Assembly: GCF_958295425.1 (NCBI RefSeq)
Contig: NC_081150.1
Location: forward strand, 6,819,001-6,883,000
Source of the DNA: Solea solea
Lineage: Eukaryota > Chordata > Actinopteri > Pleuronectiformes > Soleidae
Length of the DNA stretch: 64,000 bases
Direction of reading: 5' to 3'
The position numbers and the translations under genes were made by a program. A model generated the notes under the pieces. That model was not told where the DNA came from. It searched no databases and worked only from the letters and a program-made list of their open reading frames with translations. Below, one piece after another: positions 33,191 through 46,860 of this stretch (its first letter is position 1; each line of letters begins with the position of its first letter).

Positions 33191-36100
33191 AGTGCGTTAA
33201 ATGTAGCAAATAATGGGCCCTTTACACAGCAGACATTTTGACATTTTTCAGCAGGATAAACACAGGTGTTCTGACTTCATTAACAATGGCTCTGTGAAGT
33301 TCATGTAAGTCAGGACGTGTGTGACAGTGAACCAGCATGCTTTGTGAAACTGAGGAAGCTAAATGGAACTTAACCCATCATTAATTTGATTATTTACACC
33401 TGTAATTTTCTTACTGTAACCCACCAAAATGGCTGCTGTGGTCCATTCACTTACAGAAGCAGGTACCCTGGACTGACTAGGCACTGATATGTGAATATTC
33501 CAGCAAACACACACCATGTGGACTGTTAGGTCAATAGAAGTCCACCAATTTTGCACTTTTGGGTCAGTTGTGAAAAACAGTGATTTAACAGTGTCTTTAC
33601 TCTCCAGAAACAATAAAGATGTTATAATCAACAACTGTACAATAGAAATGTATCATGTTTTTGTTTTTTTAAAAATGTTTTGAAAAAGTTGTTGATATAC
33701 AACCTTAAGAAAGCAACAAACATTGTCTTACTGTATACTTGCAGTAAATAACTGCTCTATAATAAATACGGTTGCTCTCTGTGTGAAAGTTACATTGTTA
33801 TAAAAACTTTTTCTGTGTATAACATTTATTTGTTGACCAGTTTACACACACAATAGGAAAAGAGTTATTATACTATAGCCTAATAAGTATGTGCATGTTT
33901 TTTTGAAATGTGGATATTAAAGGTATTAACAAATTGTCAGCATGACTTTGCCATGCTTGTGCAGTGCTGTCTCCAAAGACCAGCCTTTTTTCTCACTCTT
34001 AAAAACTTGCTGATGGAGACATAAGTGGTGCAAGGGGTCTTCCTTGATATACAATTGGTGAGTTTCTTTATGGACTTTAGTGTAAGCAGTGAGCACTCTA
34101 TAAAAAACAAATCTCAGTTTTCAGTAAGGTGAGATAAAGTTGCAATCACTCTTAAGTTGTTGTTCCCTTAAGCAGGGATATTTTTTATGAGGTGAGCCTT
34201 TAGATAATTAGCTGAAATCTGTTTTTGCTTGTGTCCCTGTTGGCAACCATGTTTTCAGTTAGAGATAGCAGCTGAAAGGTTCTTGGAGATGGTAATGTGC
34301 ATTGTGAAATCAGTATTGGCTATGTGTAAATATCTTACACAACCACACCTCATAAAATCTGAAATACCCCTTAAATGTTAAACTATATCAGGGGCTGTTG
34401 CTCCACTTTAGGTGGATTTTAAGAAACAGACCCACAACATGATGAATATTCACCACAGAAGATGAATCAGCCCATCTTCCCACCCTATGAGTAAATCAAG
34501 ATGAATCAATGGGGAGTATGTCTTTTCCATATCTGAACTTTGCCAGCTTGTGAAGCTACAATAACACACCAGTAAAATTATGACGAGCAATTCAATTTGG
34601 ACAGATGGTGTTCCACTGATAACAAGACAGCAACACTGACTTAGAGCTATTTAGCGGGTTTTAATATGCATATGTGTTTCTTCAGCAGTTTCTACATGAT
34701 GTGGACTTCTCCTCTATCAGTGACACAGTCATGAAGTAACTCGATGTGTGAAGCCTGCCACCCTCTGGTTTCAATCGGTAAGATCCATATCTTTTTGCCC
34801 TGGCTGGCATTTTAGTAAAATGCATACTTGTTAGATATGGACATCCGTGTCATGCATCAAATTGTGTCCCAAATGCTATATTTATAGTAATGCTTGAGGT
34901 TGAAGTTTGAGTTATGTTTAATATTAATGTCTGTAATATGAAAAAATGGCAATCTGTAAACAATAAAACCAGTTCCTGCACAGTCAATTTATGAAAACAT
35001 GCAGTGTGTCAGCAATTACAAAAACAACAAATAATTACAATTTTTTATTATTATTATTTAATTTTTCTATGCACTTACTCTAAATTGTCTAACACTGCTC
35101 ATTCAAATTATTGTAAGAGAAAATTGAAATAAAAACTGTATTTTTCTCTCATTCTCTCAATATTGGATGTGTCACAAAAGTTTACTGTAATTGTCATTTC
35201 TCTAGCACCACAGTGATATTTACACAAAGGTGAAAGATTATTTTATGAATGCTTCTGCATAAATGAATTCATCTTTAGTGAAACAATAAACAGTTTGACA
35301 TTTATTTGCTCAATGCAATAATTAGATTATAGAAATAGTCCCTTGACTCTGAGTAGATTTTATTCAATCCAAAGCCTTCACGTAATATTAACAGAGCTCA
35401 GATCCTACCACACAGTGGCGCCATCAGATTATCCCTGAGTTGGAGGAGCAGATGATGACCAGTTTTCAAAGACACATTCCAGTCTGTACTGACATTAAAA
35501 AATATCCTCCCCTACATCTAATAATATTTTTTTTATCACTAGAGAGCTGGGTTTTCTAGGAACTGAATATTTCACTTCACAATAGAAATGTCCAATTCAT
35601 GTCATACCATTCAAATTATGGTACCAAAAAGTCTTTAGATAGGTAAACAAATTGAATGTTCATGAGTAATTCTAATTCATGAAACAGTAGCTGAACAAAT
35701 TTGTGTTTTTATTTGTTTCACTCAGGGAGGATATGTCGTCGTCAGCTACAGAACACCACCCATAGAATTGGTAAGTATTCAAGGACATTTCGGCAAAGTG
35801 GTTCTCTGCCAGCACAAAGGCTAAAACCTGGACACTCCAGATGAACGACAGTTTCTTTGACCAACTGACCATTTTGACCACACCTAACAGATTAAGTTCA
35901 GCAAACATGCCTCTGAGTCTGTCTCAGCCCTCTGTTCCAGCTGAGTGCTCAGTGCTGGCACACAGGGTTGTCTTGGGTCCTTGAGTAAGAGAGGCAATGT
36001 AAGTTCCATGACAAAAACAAACAAATAAACCCTGAGGCTCATAAACTGTGTCACTGGTGGACAGACACCTGGAAAATAACATCATTCGGACCTGTCAAGC

Positions 36101-39100
36101 CTGGATGGAGTACAGACACAGTAAAACCATGTCCATGTCATCATGACACCTGTGGTTCTAATGGCAACATAGTACACACAGACCAAGCAAAAGTAAAGGG
36201 ACAAAAATCAGCTTTACTGCAGTGCCAGGGAGAATGATAAAATGCAGTGATGAGGAGAGAGAAGGAAAAAATTTTCGACTGTGGTTTTAGACACAATAAA
36301 TTACATCTACTGCCTAAAGCTGGTCTGAACCTACTTGGTGGGAAACGACATCTGTAGAAGCCTTTGCCGGCTTTCTGTATTTATGGAAAGAGAAACCTCC
36401 TGGTGACCTGGGAACACGCTTACCCAATTAGCAGCCTCGCCGACGGATCAAATGGAAGTGAAAACATTGACTGCCATGACGGAGACGCATCACAATGCCC
36501 CATTCATGCTGCCGAGCCCCATGCTTTTGGGGTGAGGTGGGGGGTTGCTCTTCTAGGGATGTGTGTGAGGAGGTAGGAGAGATGAGAGTAATGAATGCAA
36601 CAAGGAACTAACTTACCTCACCACTCTACGTGTCAATGAAGACCTCATACATGGTTCAGAGGTAAACACTGCTCAAAGGTTGTGTTTTCATAAGGCTACC
36701 AACCACCGCTCACCTTGGTGTTCCGCATCCCCTTCACCTCAGCCCCTATATCCCAACACAACCACGGCTGTATCCTGTGGGACTCAGGCTGAGGAGGTCA
36801 AGAGGCCTGAGAAACAGCACCGGAGGAGAGTCTCTTGACAGCACAGGGCTCTGGGGAATAAAGGTTACACTACCACATGGTCTGCAAAGTGTTACAGCTC
36901 AGATTCATTTTCACTTTCCAAGACTGTCAAAATCACATCTTTGTTCAGTTTCTTTACTTACATTTTTAATGTGACTAGGTTTATTCTTAAGACGCTGACC
37001 TTCGTAGCCGTCATGAAATTCCATACCTATTCTAAAAAAATAATAATAAAAAAAACTCAGGAAAGGACAGCCTGCACCTGGCAGCTTATTTGTTTTACAA
37101 ATGTCAGTGTTATATATAATCATGTCATGATGAGAATCGAGCAGACTCAAATGCGATGGTCAAAAGAGGAACGATTGACTAAATATAAAATAAAAGTATC
37201 TGCATTTGCCTCAATAATACATTTCTAACCTCAGACAGATCCTTGCAGTGCACTGAAAGCTCAGTAAGCTCAGTACAAAGGCTCTTTTATTGCTAAAATG
37301 TATTGTTTATTTATTTGGGTGGAGCCATAGGTGCTTCAGTAAATGGCATCTTATGCCACTGGTTGTGGATATTTCCAGTGAAGCTGAAAAAATGTTACTT
37401 AACCACAGTCAATGCTGTGAAGAAATCAGAATAAATAAAAGTTTTTAGTAAGGGCAAAAAAGTAACAACTTGCAGAAGGTTTATGCATTTTCAATTATGT
37501 TTGACCTTTCCCTATGACACTGCCAAGATTGATATCCCCTTTTTCTTTTCACCTCTCCTTGGTTAAAAACATCTGATAGAAATAAAACTTTTCATGGTGT
37601 CAGGTCAGATAGCCATAAATACAGGTTGTCAGCGCAGTGTGACCCTCACATCTAGAGGAGAGGCTGCTCTGAGCTGTGGTTTGGAACAGGATATCACATG
37701 TTTGAATATTGCACTTCTTTGTGAAAAGTGGCTACTGTTAAAGACCTTCCACTACAGAGTATTGCTTTACCTGTCACCGGCAGTATTTCATGTCTTTGCT
37801 GCCTAGAAGCATAAAAGATATAGAGGTACACAGCACATGTGTATAGTTTGTCATAATTCACTCAATGCTGCTGGTCCAAACAAAATTTAAACTCTGACTG
37901 ATATGAAACCACGGCCCATTTTTGTCGGCAGAATTTATGGTGAAATGTTTTTGCTGTCTTTGTCATTCTTTGTCAGTTTCAGCAGGTGTGCATCTCATTT
38001 TATTTCCTGGGTGAATATCAAATGTGTTGAATAAAGCCATATGCTATGCTCTGACTTTCATTCAGTTTGTCAGAGCACACAGAGTGGGAACACTGCCCAT
38101 ATTCACCTAAAGATAGAATGACACCTTTTCTTGCAGGTCTTGTATGCAGAGGAAGTCGGGTGATTTGGCCACATGTGCACGGAAGCGTTTGGATTCCATG
38201 CAGCCACGTCCTGTTCTGTGGAACGACATGGAAGAAACAACCCTTGAAGTTGCCGTGACTGATCTCACAGGTAAAGCCTAAGAGGAAGCAGGGCGTTGTG
38301 GTCCTTTCCTCCCCACATCAATTTGCCAACTGTTTGTGAATGGGTGCCATTTTGAAACATGCAAATGTGGGTAGCCTCTGCCTGTATCAGCTGATGCAGG
38401 TCAGTGTTGTTTTTGGCTGGGTCTTAAAGGCCCGAAGGGAGAAAGACATACTGAGAGTTAGAAAAGGTTGCATAAACTCCAGCGGGATTACTTTACCAAC
38501 ACTTTCCATGGCTGAGATCCTGTGAATGCATCCATTGTGGAGTAGGTCTCTGCTTGTGGAAAGCAAACCTTGTCAGGATCCAGTTCATTAGCACCTAGTT
38601 TACTGTTTGAAGTTGGTTATTTATGTGGTATCTAAAGGGGAACCCCATTCAGACACATGTAAGTGTGTGCGGGTGTGTGTGTGCGTGTGCACGCATGTGT
38701 AAGCGCGTATTCATGTGAAGACATGCAATGTGTACATGTATAAACGTAATAAAAGTACTCACAGGATCAACAGGGGGTTTCCAGAGCAAATTGCTCAAGA
38801 GAAAATAAAACTTCCCATGGTGCAATAAAATGTATGGAAAGCAAACAGAAGGGACACTGGTGCAGCTCAACAACCTATATAATAATTTATTTAGAGGCAT
38901 TTTTCCCTTATTCATCCATTGAATTGTTTTAAGTAAATGGTAGAAGAGTGTTAACTCGTGGAGAAACACTGAGTGAGGCAGCAGCAATCTCTCCTCTGAG
39001 TTTTTTGTACTGTATTTCAAACTATCATGTGAGTGTGCCTGTGTGTTTTCTCTCCTCTTTTCTTTTGTGATGTGTTTGTTCTTTGGAAGGCATCCTTGTG

Positions 39101-40687
39101 CTTCTGGTCAGACAAAAGTGCCGCGTTGAGCAAAACCTCCACTCCACTTTTATGGTCTGTGTGGGCCGTCCTATTTGTACATGCTTAGAGCAAATTAGAC
39201 CAGCAGCTGCGCATGGCCGTCCCATTCTATGTTGGCTTTTCATGATAAAAATATGCTTCGGTAAACCTCGCAACTTGGATCCAGAAATACGCGGTTCGTT
39301 TCTTCTGGCACTGACACCTCTCCATATTTACAATCAGTGCTTCCCTTTGCTGGTGTTAAAGGAGTAAGACATAGGGACAGAGAGAGAGAGAATGGAGGGG
39401 TGGGAGTAAATGAGGTGGTGGAGGGGCGCAATGGACCACCTATGCAGATGTTTTCCACATGGTGAAGGAAAACAAACTGTAGTAAGATGAGCATGAGGAG
39501 AGGGAAGAGAGAAGGCTGCACCTGTTTTGGGGTGATGATCTTCATACGGTGACATCAGACCTCATAGCATGTCAAGCTGCTTCAGTCATTAACTAACTAC
39601 AAACCACTAGAGAATCTTTGTACACATCTCAGCTTATGTTCTCTCTGCACATGGATGTAGTTTCGAAAATCTACGAAAAAAGTATATGTAAACGTACACA
39701 ATCGTTTTCTTTGTCATTAAAAAAAGTTTCCCATAAACACAACATAGTTTCAGGAAATGTACCCCTTCACACAGAACCCCCAAAAATGACTCAAAATGCT
39801 GTAGTACATATGCCAGGCCTGTAAGTGGTGCTGTAACGCTGCTACACCAAAAATGGAGAAGAAGAAATACACAATCACAGAAATAGAGGCAGAATGAACC
39901 AAGCCAGGGGAAAGTAAGGGAAATAAAAGAAAGAAAATAAAAGTTATCATAAAGCAAACAAACCAAACAACTGTGTTGCCAACTTCGCGACTTTGTCGCT
40001 ATATTTATTTTGTTTTCCAAGAAGGAAATCACCAGTTAGGCTGCAGGAGTGAGCTTGGTGGAGAGTTGGTCTGACTGGAGAGAGAGAGAGAGAGAGATGT
40101 GAATGTGCAGTGCAGCTGACCGTGTGCCAAACAATCACTAATCTGTATTGTTCATACAAAAATAATGTCCCTGAAATCCCCCCGCCCCATTTTTACAATT
40201 CAGTTTCACTCTTAATCTTCAACTTATTCTTTACTCAAGTGTCTGAACTCACTTACTTTACTACTTTACTTTCCATTGAAAATAGTTGGCAACACTGTCA
40301 AACAGTCTCCAAACACAGGAGTATGATGACGACAATGACGATGAAGATGGAGACAGTGAAAGCTGGTGCAAGAGAGACATCATTGTTTTCCCAAAGTAGT
40401 GTATTCCTTGTCTACACAAAAACGCAATGGCGGTGTTTCGAAATTTAAAAACCCCCAAAACGTTTTAAGGCTCCTAATGCGTCACACATTCATGGCCGGG
40501 ATGAGCAGTGCGATAGACGCAATGGGCGCATTAACACAGCATATTCACCTACATTCTTTTCCACAGGCCCTTTGTAATATAATGTGAACCAAGCGTTGTG
40601 GATGGTTTGAGTTTAGTTTCTCATTTTCCGTTTTTTCTAAATATTTAAAGACAATTACTAAGGATTAAACTGTCGCTTTATCCTCCA
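33191..40687. other. Gene-poor interval upstream of fermt1, left part
   Basis: Mostly AT-rich, with short chance frames only. Candidate regulatory DNA is listed separately at 36.4 kb. An (AG)n tract lies at 40077-40096. Confidence 0.5.
36370..36570. promoter_or_regulatory. Candidate cis-regulatory block near fermt1 upstream region
   Basis: A GC-richer island (CACGCTTACCCAATTAGCAG, CTCGCCGACGGATCAAATGG, CATTCATGCTGCCGAGCC) in AT-rich surroundings, without splice signals or a plausible protein. Confidence 0.22.
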
Positions 40688-41010
40688 AATGAGGTTCATG
40701 GGGCCACTAGAACCAATCTCAGTTGATATAGGGTGCCCTGGACAGGTCACCAGTCCATCACAGGACTATCACACAGAGACAAACAACCATTCACTCACTC
40801 TCACATTCTTACCTACCAATTTAGAGTGTCCACTTCACCTCTGCATGTGTTTGGACAGTGGGAGGAAACTGGAGTACTCAGAGAAAGCCCACGCATACAC
40901 AGGGAGAACATGCAAACTCTATACAAAAAGGCCGTTGGTCGAACCGGCTTGCAAACCTGGGTATTTTTGCTGTAAGGCAACAGTGCTAGCCACTATGCGT
41001 CATGTGAATT
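40688..41010 (+). mobile_element. Dispersed fish repeat (LINE-like), copy 1
   Basis: Contains the chain GGTCACCAGTCCATCACAGG, ACAAACAACCATTCACTCAC, ATTTAGAGTGTCCACTTCAC, GGACAGTGGGAGGAAACTGG and GGGAGAACATGCAAACTCTA. I know this chain from many teleost genomes as an interspersed repeat, and I think it is LINE-derived. A diverged relative lies at 50.88-51.11 kb. The family name is not certain. Confidence 0.65.
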
Positions 41011-41313
41011 AAGAATTAAATACAAAAGAAAATGAGCACATTTACCATTGTCATGGCATTTGTTGAATTCAGTTGTTGTTTTTGGTCATGATGGTGTTCT
41101 ATGGTAGTTGGCATCTGTCATCTTGAATAACTGCCTACTTATTTGTCGTTGCCTTTTCTTCCATTTCTCTTCACCAGGTACATTGAATTAAGAAAAAAAT
41201 AAATAGTTTAGGCTGCTGTGAGGCTTTTGGAAACATAAACTAAATTGAAACCTCTTATGAGATCATGTGTTGTACCTGGACAACACATTATAAAATGAGG
41301 TGTTCTTAAACAT

Positions 41314-41331
41314 TAAAAAAAAAAAAAAAAA

Positions 41332-41383
<52 letters not shown>

Positions 41384-41408
41384 TATACATATATACATAT
41401 ATATATTT
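41314..41408. repeat. A-run and (TA)n microsatellite
   Basis: An A-run of about 18 followed by TA repeats with sparse ACA interruptions. Confidence 0.95.
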
Positions 41409-42169
41409 AAATCAATATTACACACCAGCCTGATTTCCACTGATCAGTCAAGTCTCCCTTCATGGACAGTTATGAAAGGTGGTAGGTAAATATAAATTAT
41501 GACAGTGTGACAGGAATAAGGAATAGTCCCCATTCAGAATTGAGTTCTTAGGCTAATCATCCATGATTACAGCCTTGGAAGCCAAAACACACTCAGTGTG
41601 AAAGAGGTTGTTTTCATCTGCTGCTGCAGCAGCACGGCTGGCTGACAGAGTTACCTTTTCTCCTGAGGGTTCTCAATCTCCTTCTGCCTCTGTTGGACCT
41701 GTCTGCATCAGGTCTTGCAGCCCCCAGAGACGGTCCTGGGAGACCTGGGCAGCATTGGCAGCAGGTGTCTTTGCGGTGTCATTTTGCCATGGTAAGCTAT
41801 GGACAAAAGCATCTCTTGTTGTCACAAGCTGTTTGTGGTGCTGCTTTCCCAGCCCTGTTGAAAGGAAAGGACAGCCAATGACCAATGCCAAACAAACCTG
41901 CTCCAGCTCACCTGTGCAGTGAATGTGGAACCAAGTGACCCAAATCTGGATGGAAACCATTGCAAATATTTCCCAGCAAGGTCTGTGGAAGAAGCATTTA
42001 GCAGGGCCTCTCAGCAGGGAATTTAACTAACTGTAAATGACTCTTACGCCCTTCAGTTTGTGTCATGTGTTCCTAAGAAATAGTAAACAGTCGGTTTACC
42101 ATCAAACCAAGTTGCACGTAGCAAGTGAAATGCAAGGTCTGGATGAAAGTGCAACAAGATTTCAGTGCC

Positions 42170-42490
42170 AATGTTGATTACGTCTTCATCTCATCACTTG
42201 TTGAGACATTTTTGCACAATGGAGCAATTAATTAGAATGATGGTGCAGTTATAAGTAGAGCTCTTAAAAAGCAGTGAATCTGTTTATTGTCTTGTCTTTG
42301 CGGTGATGCTTGCGAGGCAAACCTCTTTTGCCCAAACTTCAGCTCAGTTTAGAAGCATAAGCCACGCTGCAAATATTTAGCTTGGCCACAGAAATTGAAT
42401 TATATTGGCACAGAACGCTTAGAAAAAGAAAAACCCCAGCAACCTTGGGAACAATTATGCAAAGTGAGGCACAGTTATACCAAGTGCTAC
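42170..42490. promoter_or_regulatory. Candidate cis-regulatory block with homeodomain-type sites
   Basis: Complex non-coding sequence with CAATTAATTAGAATGATG, TGATTACGTC, ACAATTATGCAAAG and TTGGCACAG in 320 bp. No open frame of note. Candidate only. Confidence 0.22.
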
Positions 42491-45439
42491 TGTTTTTTGT
42501 TTCCACCCAAAATGGGACAAAAATGGCTCTAGTACAGTATATCTCTCTTAGTATATAGAGGCATTTATCTTTGCCATGTCAGTCGTAGATGTAGCTCATT
42601 TGTATAGTGGTGAAACCTCTGCATGCCCTAAAAAGTGAATGCAGTTTGCATCGAGTATATTCATGTTGACCTATGCTGTGGTGACTTGATGGTCCATTTC
42701 AACCACAGCCTACAACTACAACAAATAGCATTTAAAAGATGTGTCTTCTGTTTCCTGAAAACATGTATGCCAACAATAAGATTGAGAAATTGATAAAAAG
42801 CACTCGGTGGCAAGCATGATGTTGTATTTAGAATTGGCAGACAAAACCCATCAAAAGTGTATTAGCAGGTAATGGACTCACTCAATTACTGCTCAAAATT
42901 ACCTTAGTGTTGGGTGTGGCAATACTTTAGATGGCCATTTAAAATTGTTATCCAACAGTCTCACTGACAGTGTTCACTTCTGATCAGTGTATCACCATCT
43001 GTGACTACTATTTCTGTAAGCGCTGAACAGGCAGATTTGAAAAATAAACGACTGTAAATCATATTGTAGTGATGAAGGAAATGTAATAAAATAATTAAAA
43101 AATGATCGCTGTTTGATCACTGTTTTTCTTCAGTGTTATAATTTTATTAATGATAATTATTTCAACCTGAAACCCAAATCAGAATTGTATCTTAATTTCA
43201 AAAACAATCTCAGCAAATTGAAACAGAAAGTGTCTAAACTTGTTTTGAAAACTGTATTGCCCACTTACCTGCTGACCATTTCAGCTAATAACAATCAAGC
43301 ACTGAGTGTTTAATTTGTGTCATGCTATGAATCCTGTGTTCCATTACTCATAAACCACAAAAACTAGAGTGATTGTTTTTTTTTTATGATGACATAATCA
43401 GTGGGGCATTGACTGGATCTTCTCTCATTAGTCATTGAAGATCCACCTGCAGAACACAGGAATCACAAACTCTTTAGCTCCATTGACACAAACACTAATG
43501 TGGCTAGCCAGCTAGCTAGCTTACCATCATGCAATACTTTAAGCCAGCTTTGTTTGCTCACAGCTGAGGCTCAAAAGGACAGGACCGGTGCAGAAAAGGG
43601 CCAGCTTTGACAATTTTCACACAAAGGGAGCACTGTTGGCTAACAGTGAGTGGCCTGTTGCACTGTTCCTGGGGCCCATTTCATGGAACAGTTAGCAAGG
43701 CCAAAGGCAACCCTTGGACTGGAGTGATAGTTAAAGCCTCCGGGGCCAAACCTGGGTCTGGCCCTGTAGCTCTCCCCTCTGTCCCCCACCCAGTTAGGAG
43801 GCTTTTACAAAGTCGCCTGGGGACACTGGGTGCTGCAGGTGTCCACTCATAAAGACCCACATCACATGGACTGGTGCACCGACTGACTGAGCTGGCATGT
43901 TGGGTTGTTTATTTTCCTCCTCACAGGTGTTGGAAAAAAGAGCCATATGTTCAATTTAAGGGCCTTTGGACACCAGATGCTTTTTTTGTGTGTGAGTTAT
44001 TTCCCCATTAATACTAATAGGACTTTTCTCAAATTATCAAGCTATCTAACACACATCCTAAAGTGCATACCATTTATTCATGTTGCCGTTGTTGTGCAGA
44101 AGCCTTAGTAGTTCAATAATAGCTGTAATAATGATTTTTGTATTTCACTGTAAATGCAAATAAGAAGCGCAGTGCTTGAACTGTCTCTGGAATGAATGGC
44201 TTTAGTGGTCTTGTCTGTCAAGGAAGATGTGGTTGACTCATTTAGGTTTGAGCAAAACAATCCAGGAAATTATTAATGGAGAGATTTACATTAAAAATAA
44301 CGCAGACCTCAACTTGAGTTGCTGGTAGAATCCATCACACTAGACTGCATAGTTCTGCCTAGCAACCAGGTCAGTGTTTGAGAAGATGCCTCTACCAGCT
44401 GCAACTGCACTTGCAACAGCTATCAAAAGGAATAGTCTCTGCCTTCATTTGATTTAGCCTTAATGGGATGGAGAGCCCAGAAATACGGCTTGCGTGGTGA
44501 GGAGAGGAAAGAGGAAGAAAGCATGCGAGTAAAGACGAGAGATTAATATCCAGGCTTCTCCCCTCCTGACCACAGAGTGGGCATAAAGAGCCCGGCGCCT
44601 CATTGATGTCAACCCTAACTGTGCCTGTCCTGTAGTTTTCAGTTTGGTTTGGACAGAACAGGCGGCCTGGCCTACAGGGGTTGGGAGGACAGGGCCCAGG
44701 GTTTCCCACATCACTCAAGGGCCTCTGATAGGCGGTCACACAGGCTGGTAATGACAGGGGGAGAGATTTAGTATTAAAGTCTCCTCTGCTGCCTCCTCTG
44801 CTCCTGTCTGACGTCAGGCTGTTAAATACGGGGATGAGAGCATGGCATGGCCCATGGGGACGGGAGTTAGACCTGTCTTAAGTATACATCTTTGTGTGAG
44901 AGAAGCTTGGCCAGATTCCATGGAGTGTTGCTAAGGACACAAGCTGTACACAGTATGGGGGGAATTTATGATTAAAGTCAGTCATCAGGGATTCACATAT
45001 TCCATAAATATGAATTCAGTAAGGTAAATGGTGATAAGATTGAAGGAGTGCCTTTCATATAGTAACATACTGACTCATTTTAAGTGGTTTGTAATTTAGT
45101 GGGTGGACTAGAAATACAATATTGTAGGCCAAGACTACCATTTCAACCAGTCTTCATAGTCTTGTGTTATTTGGAAGTCCTAGCCTGCCATCTTTTCAGT
45201 TTTTAACAATTATCCTTCATACAATGCTGACTGTTTTTTTTTTCATTATTGGTAGAGCATTATGACATTTGGGTTCATGAGTCATAAAGCTGGGAAGCAA
45301 AGTTGATGTCAGGAGACTGCTTTGAAAATGTCATATATTTAATAGACATAATTGTCTTTGCCAATTTGAGACTCCATAACTATAGACTCAATACCCAAGG
45401 AAACTAAAGCAGTTGATTGTTGCACCTGCATCTTCAGAT

Positions 45440-46110
45440 CATTGCACCATTGTGGCATTTAAAGAAAAGGCTTCAGTCACACAAGCCCCCTGACCTTGTC
45501 CAGCTAACATAAACTAATTAGGCTGGCTCTGAAAGGAATGACCCGTCATTGGATTAATCATTCTTTATAGATTCTGCTCTGGCCAGCCCTCCCCACTGGT
45601 ACCTCATTATCTCACGTTTTCAAAGAAGCACCATGGCAAATAGCATAAGGGGCCAAAGGGATGGAGAAACAGAGGAGGTGGTGGAGCAGGAAGGGGCTTC
45701 CCTGTTTCCTCTCCTCTCGCATTGGACTCAGTAAGGAAATGTCAAGCGTGAAGCTTTGAGAGTGGTCAGTACCGCTCAGTCCAACAGGCAGCACAGAGGG
45801 GGCCATTGTCCAACATCACTTAGCGCCAATTACAGCCCGTCAAAATAGTTTTTCTGCTGTGAGGCGACGTGTTAATGGGCCCAACGTTGGGTGTGAGGAG
45901 CGACCTTGTCCACACACACCAACCAAGGGTCAGGGGTTAATAGGGCCCCTCTGATGTGGCGGATGAGATTTCGGCAACCTTTAGCTGGCAAGGGAATGTC
46001 AGGATAAAGCCTGTAGAATGTGATACAATTAGGTGGACATCTAGCCATCCTGAAAGGAGTTGCTCTATAGAAGTGGGATGGCTGCATTAGCTAATAGCAG
46101 ATGGGCAACT
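45440..46110. promoter_or_regulatory. Candidate cis-regulatory block in the fermt1-bmp2 interval
   Basis: About 670 bp of balanced-composition, non-repetitive DNA between AT-rich flanks. It contains GCGCCAATTACAGCCCGTCA, GGGCCAAAGGGATGG, TTAATGGGCCC and several AGGTCA-like half sites. No convincing coding frame. Position downstream of bmp2 makes it a bmp2 enhancer candidate; this is inference from composition. Confidence 0.28.
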
Positions 46111-46840
46111 GGACGATAGCCAAACAGGTGCCGTGGAGGGTCAGAACCCTCACAAATGCAATAGAGGACCTAGGTGAGGACACAAATACTAGCCAGACTT
46201 ACAGCTTTATTTGAAATAAGCAGCAATTAAAGGTCCAGTTTAACAAATGCTGCCCTTGATACAAAGAAGGTCCCTTTGTACTTCAGGTCAGAGAACATCT
46301 AGTGTTTTTTGTCATTTCTTATCGCAATCTTAAACCCTTGAAGCTGAAGCCTAGTTCAATCAGAGGGCTAGGCCAGTAAGTCTGTAGACTTCCATCAGCC
46401 AAACTTGGAAGCTGTCTACTCTCCCATATGAGAAAGTAAACTTGGCATGATTCTTGTCTGACCTACACTGTGTTTCCTGAGTTTAAATAATCAGTGATTA
46501 TCTGATGCAAGATGAAAAAAGTCCTGGCAAAATTCAATGTTCATAACACTGAATTGTGCTATGTATGCCTGGTGTGGGCATGTGAGCACAAACCCAGGCC
46601 TCCGTTTTCACCCTAAGTGTGGGAACAGAACCAATGCCAAACTACCCATGGGCCCTTAGAAGGCCTACAACACTCTGCCAGGGAGAGCTTGAGATTTTTT
46701 ATTTTTTTTTTTTACAAAAAATACCCTACACCACACTGTGCAAATCCAACCACATGAAAGTCTGTGGGAACTAGCGGATGACATTCATCCACATATAAAT
46801 ACTCTCAAAATACTTTCTGGACCTTTTGGTCTACAGATCA

Positions 46841-46860
46841 CCCCCCCCCCCCCCCCCCCC
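46841..46860. repeat. Poly(C) tract of 20
   Basis: An uninterrupted C homopolymer followed by ACCCC motifs. A possible sequencing-length uncertainty and a possible C-rich non-B structure. Confidence 0.9.

Noticed and set aside
41608..41960. Overlapping + and - frames of about 100 codons in the desert
   Set aside because: GC-richer patch but no family resemblance or splice sites that extend the frames.
46227..46250. TTAAAGGTCCAGTTTAACA, resembling a family A MITE end
   Set aside because: No partner end or internal family sequence nearby; too short to call an element.
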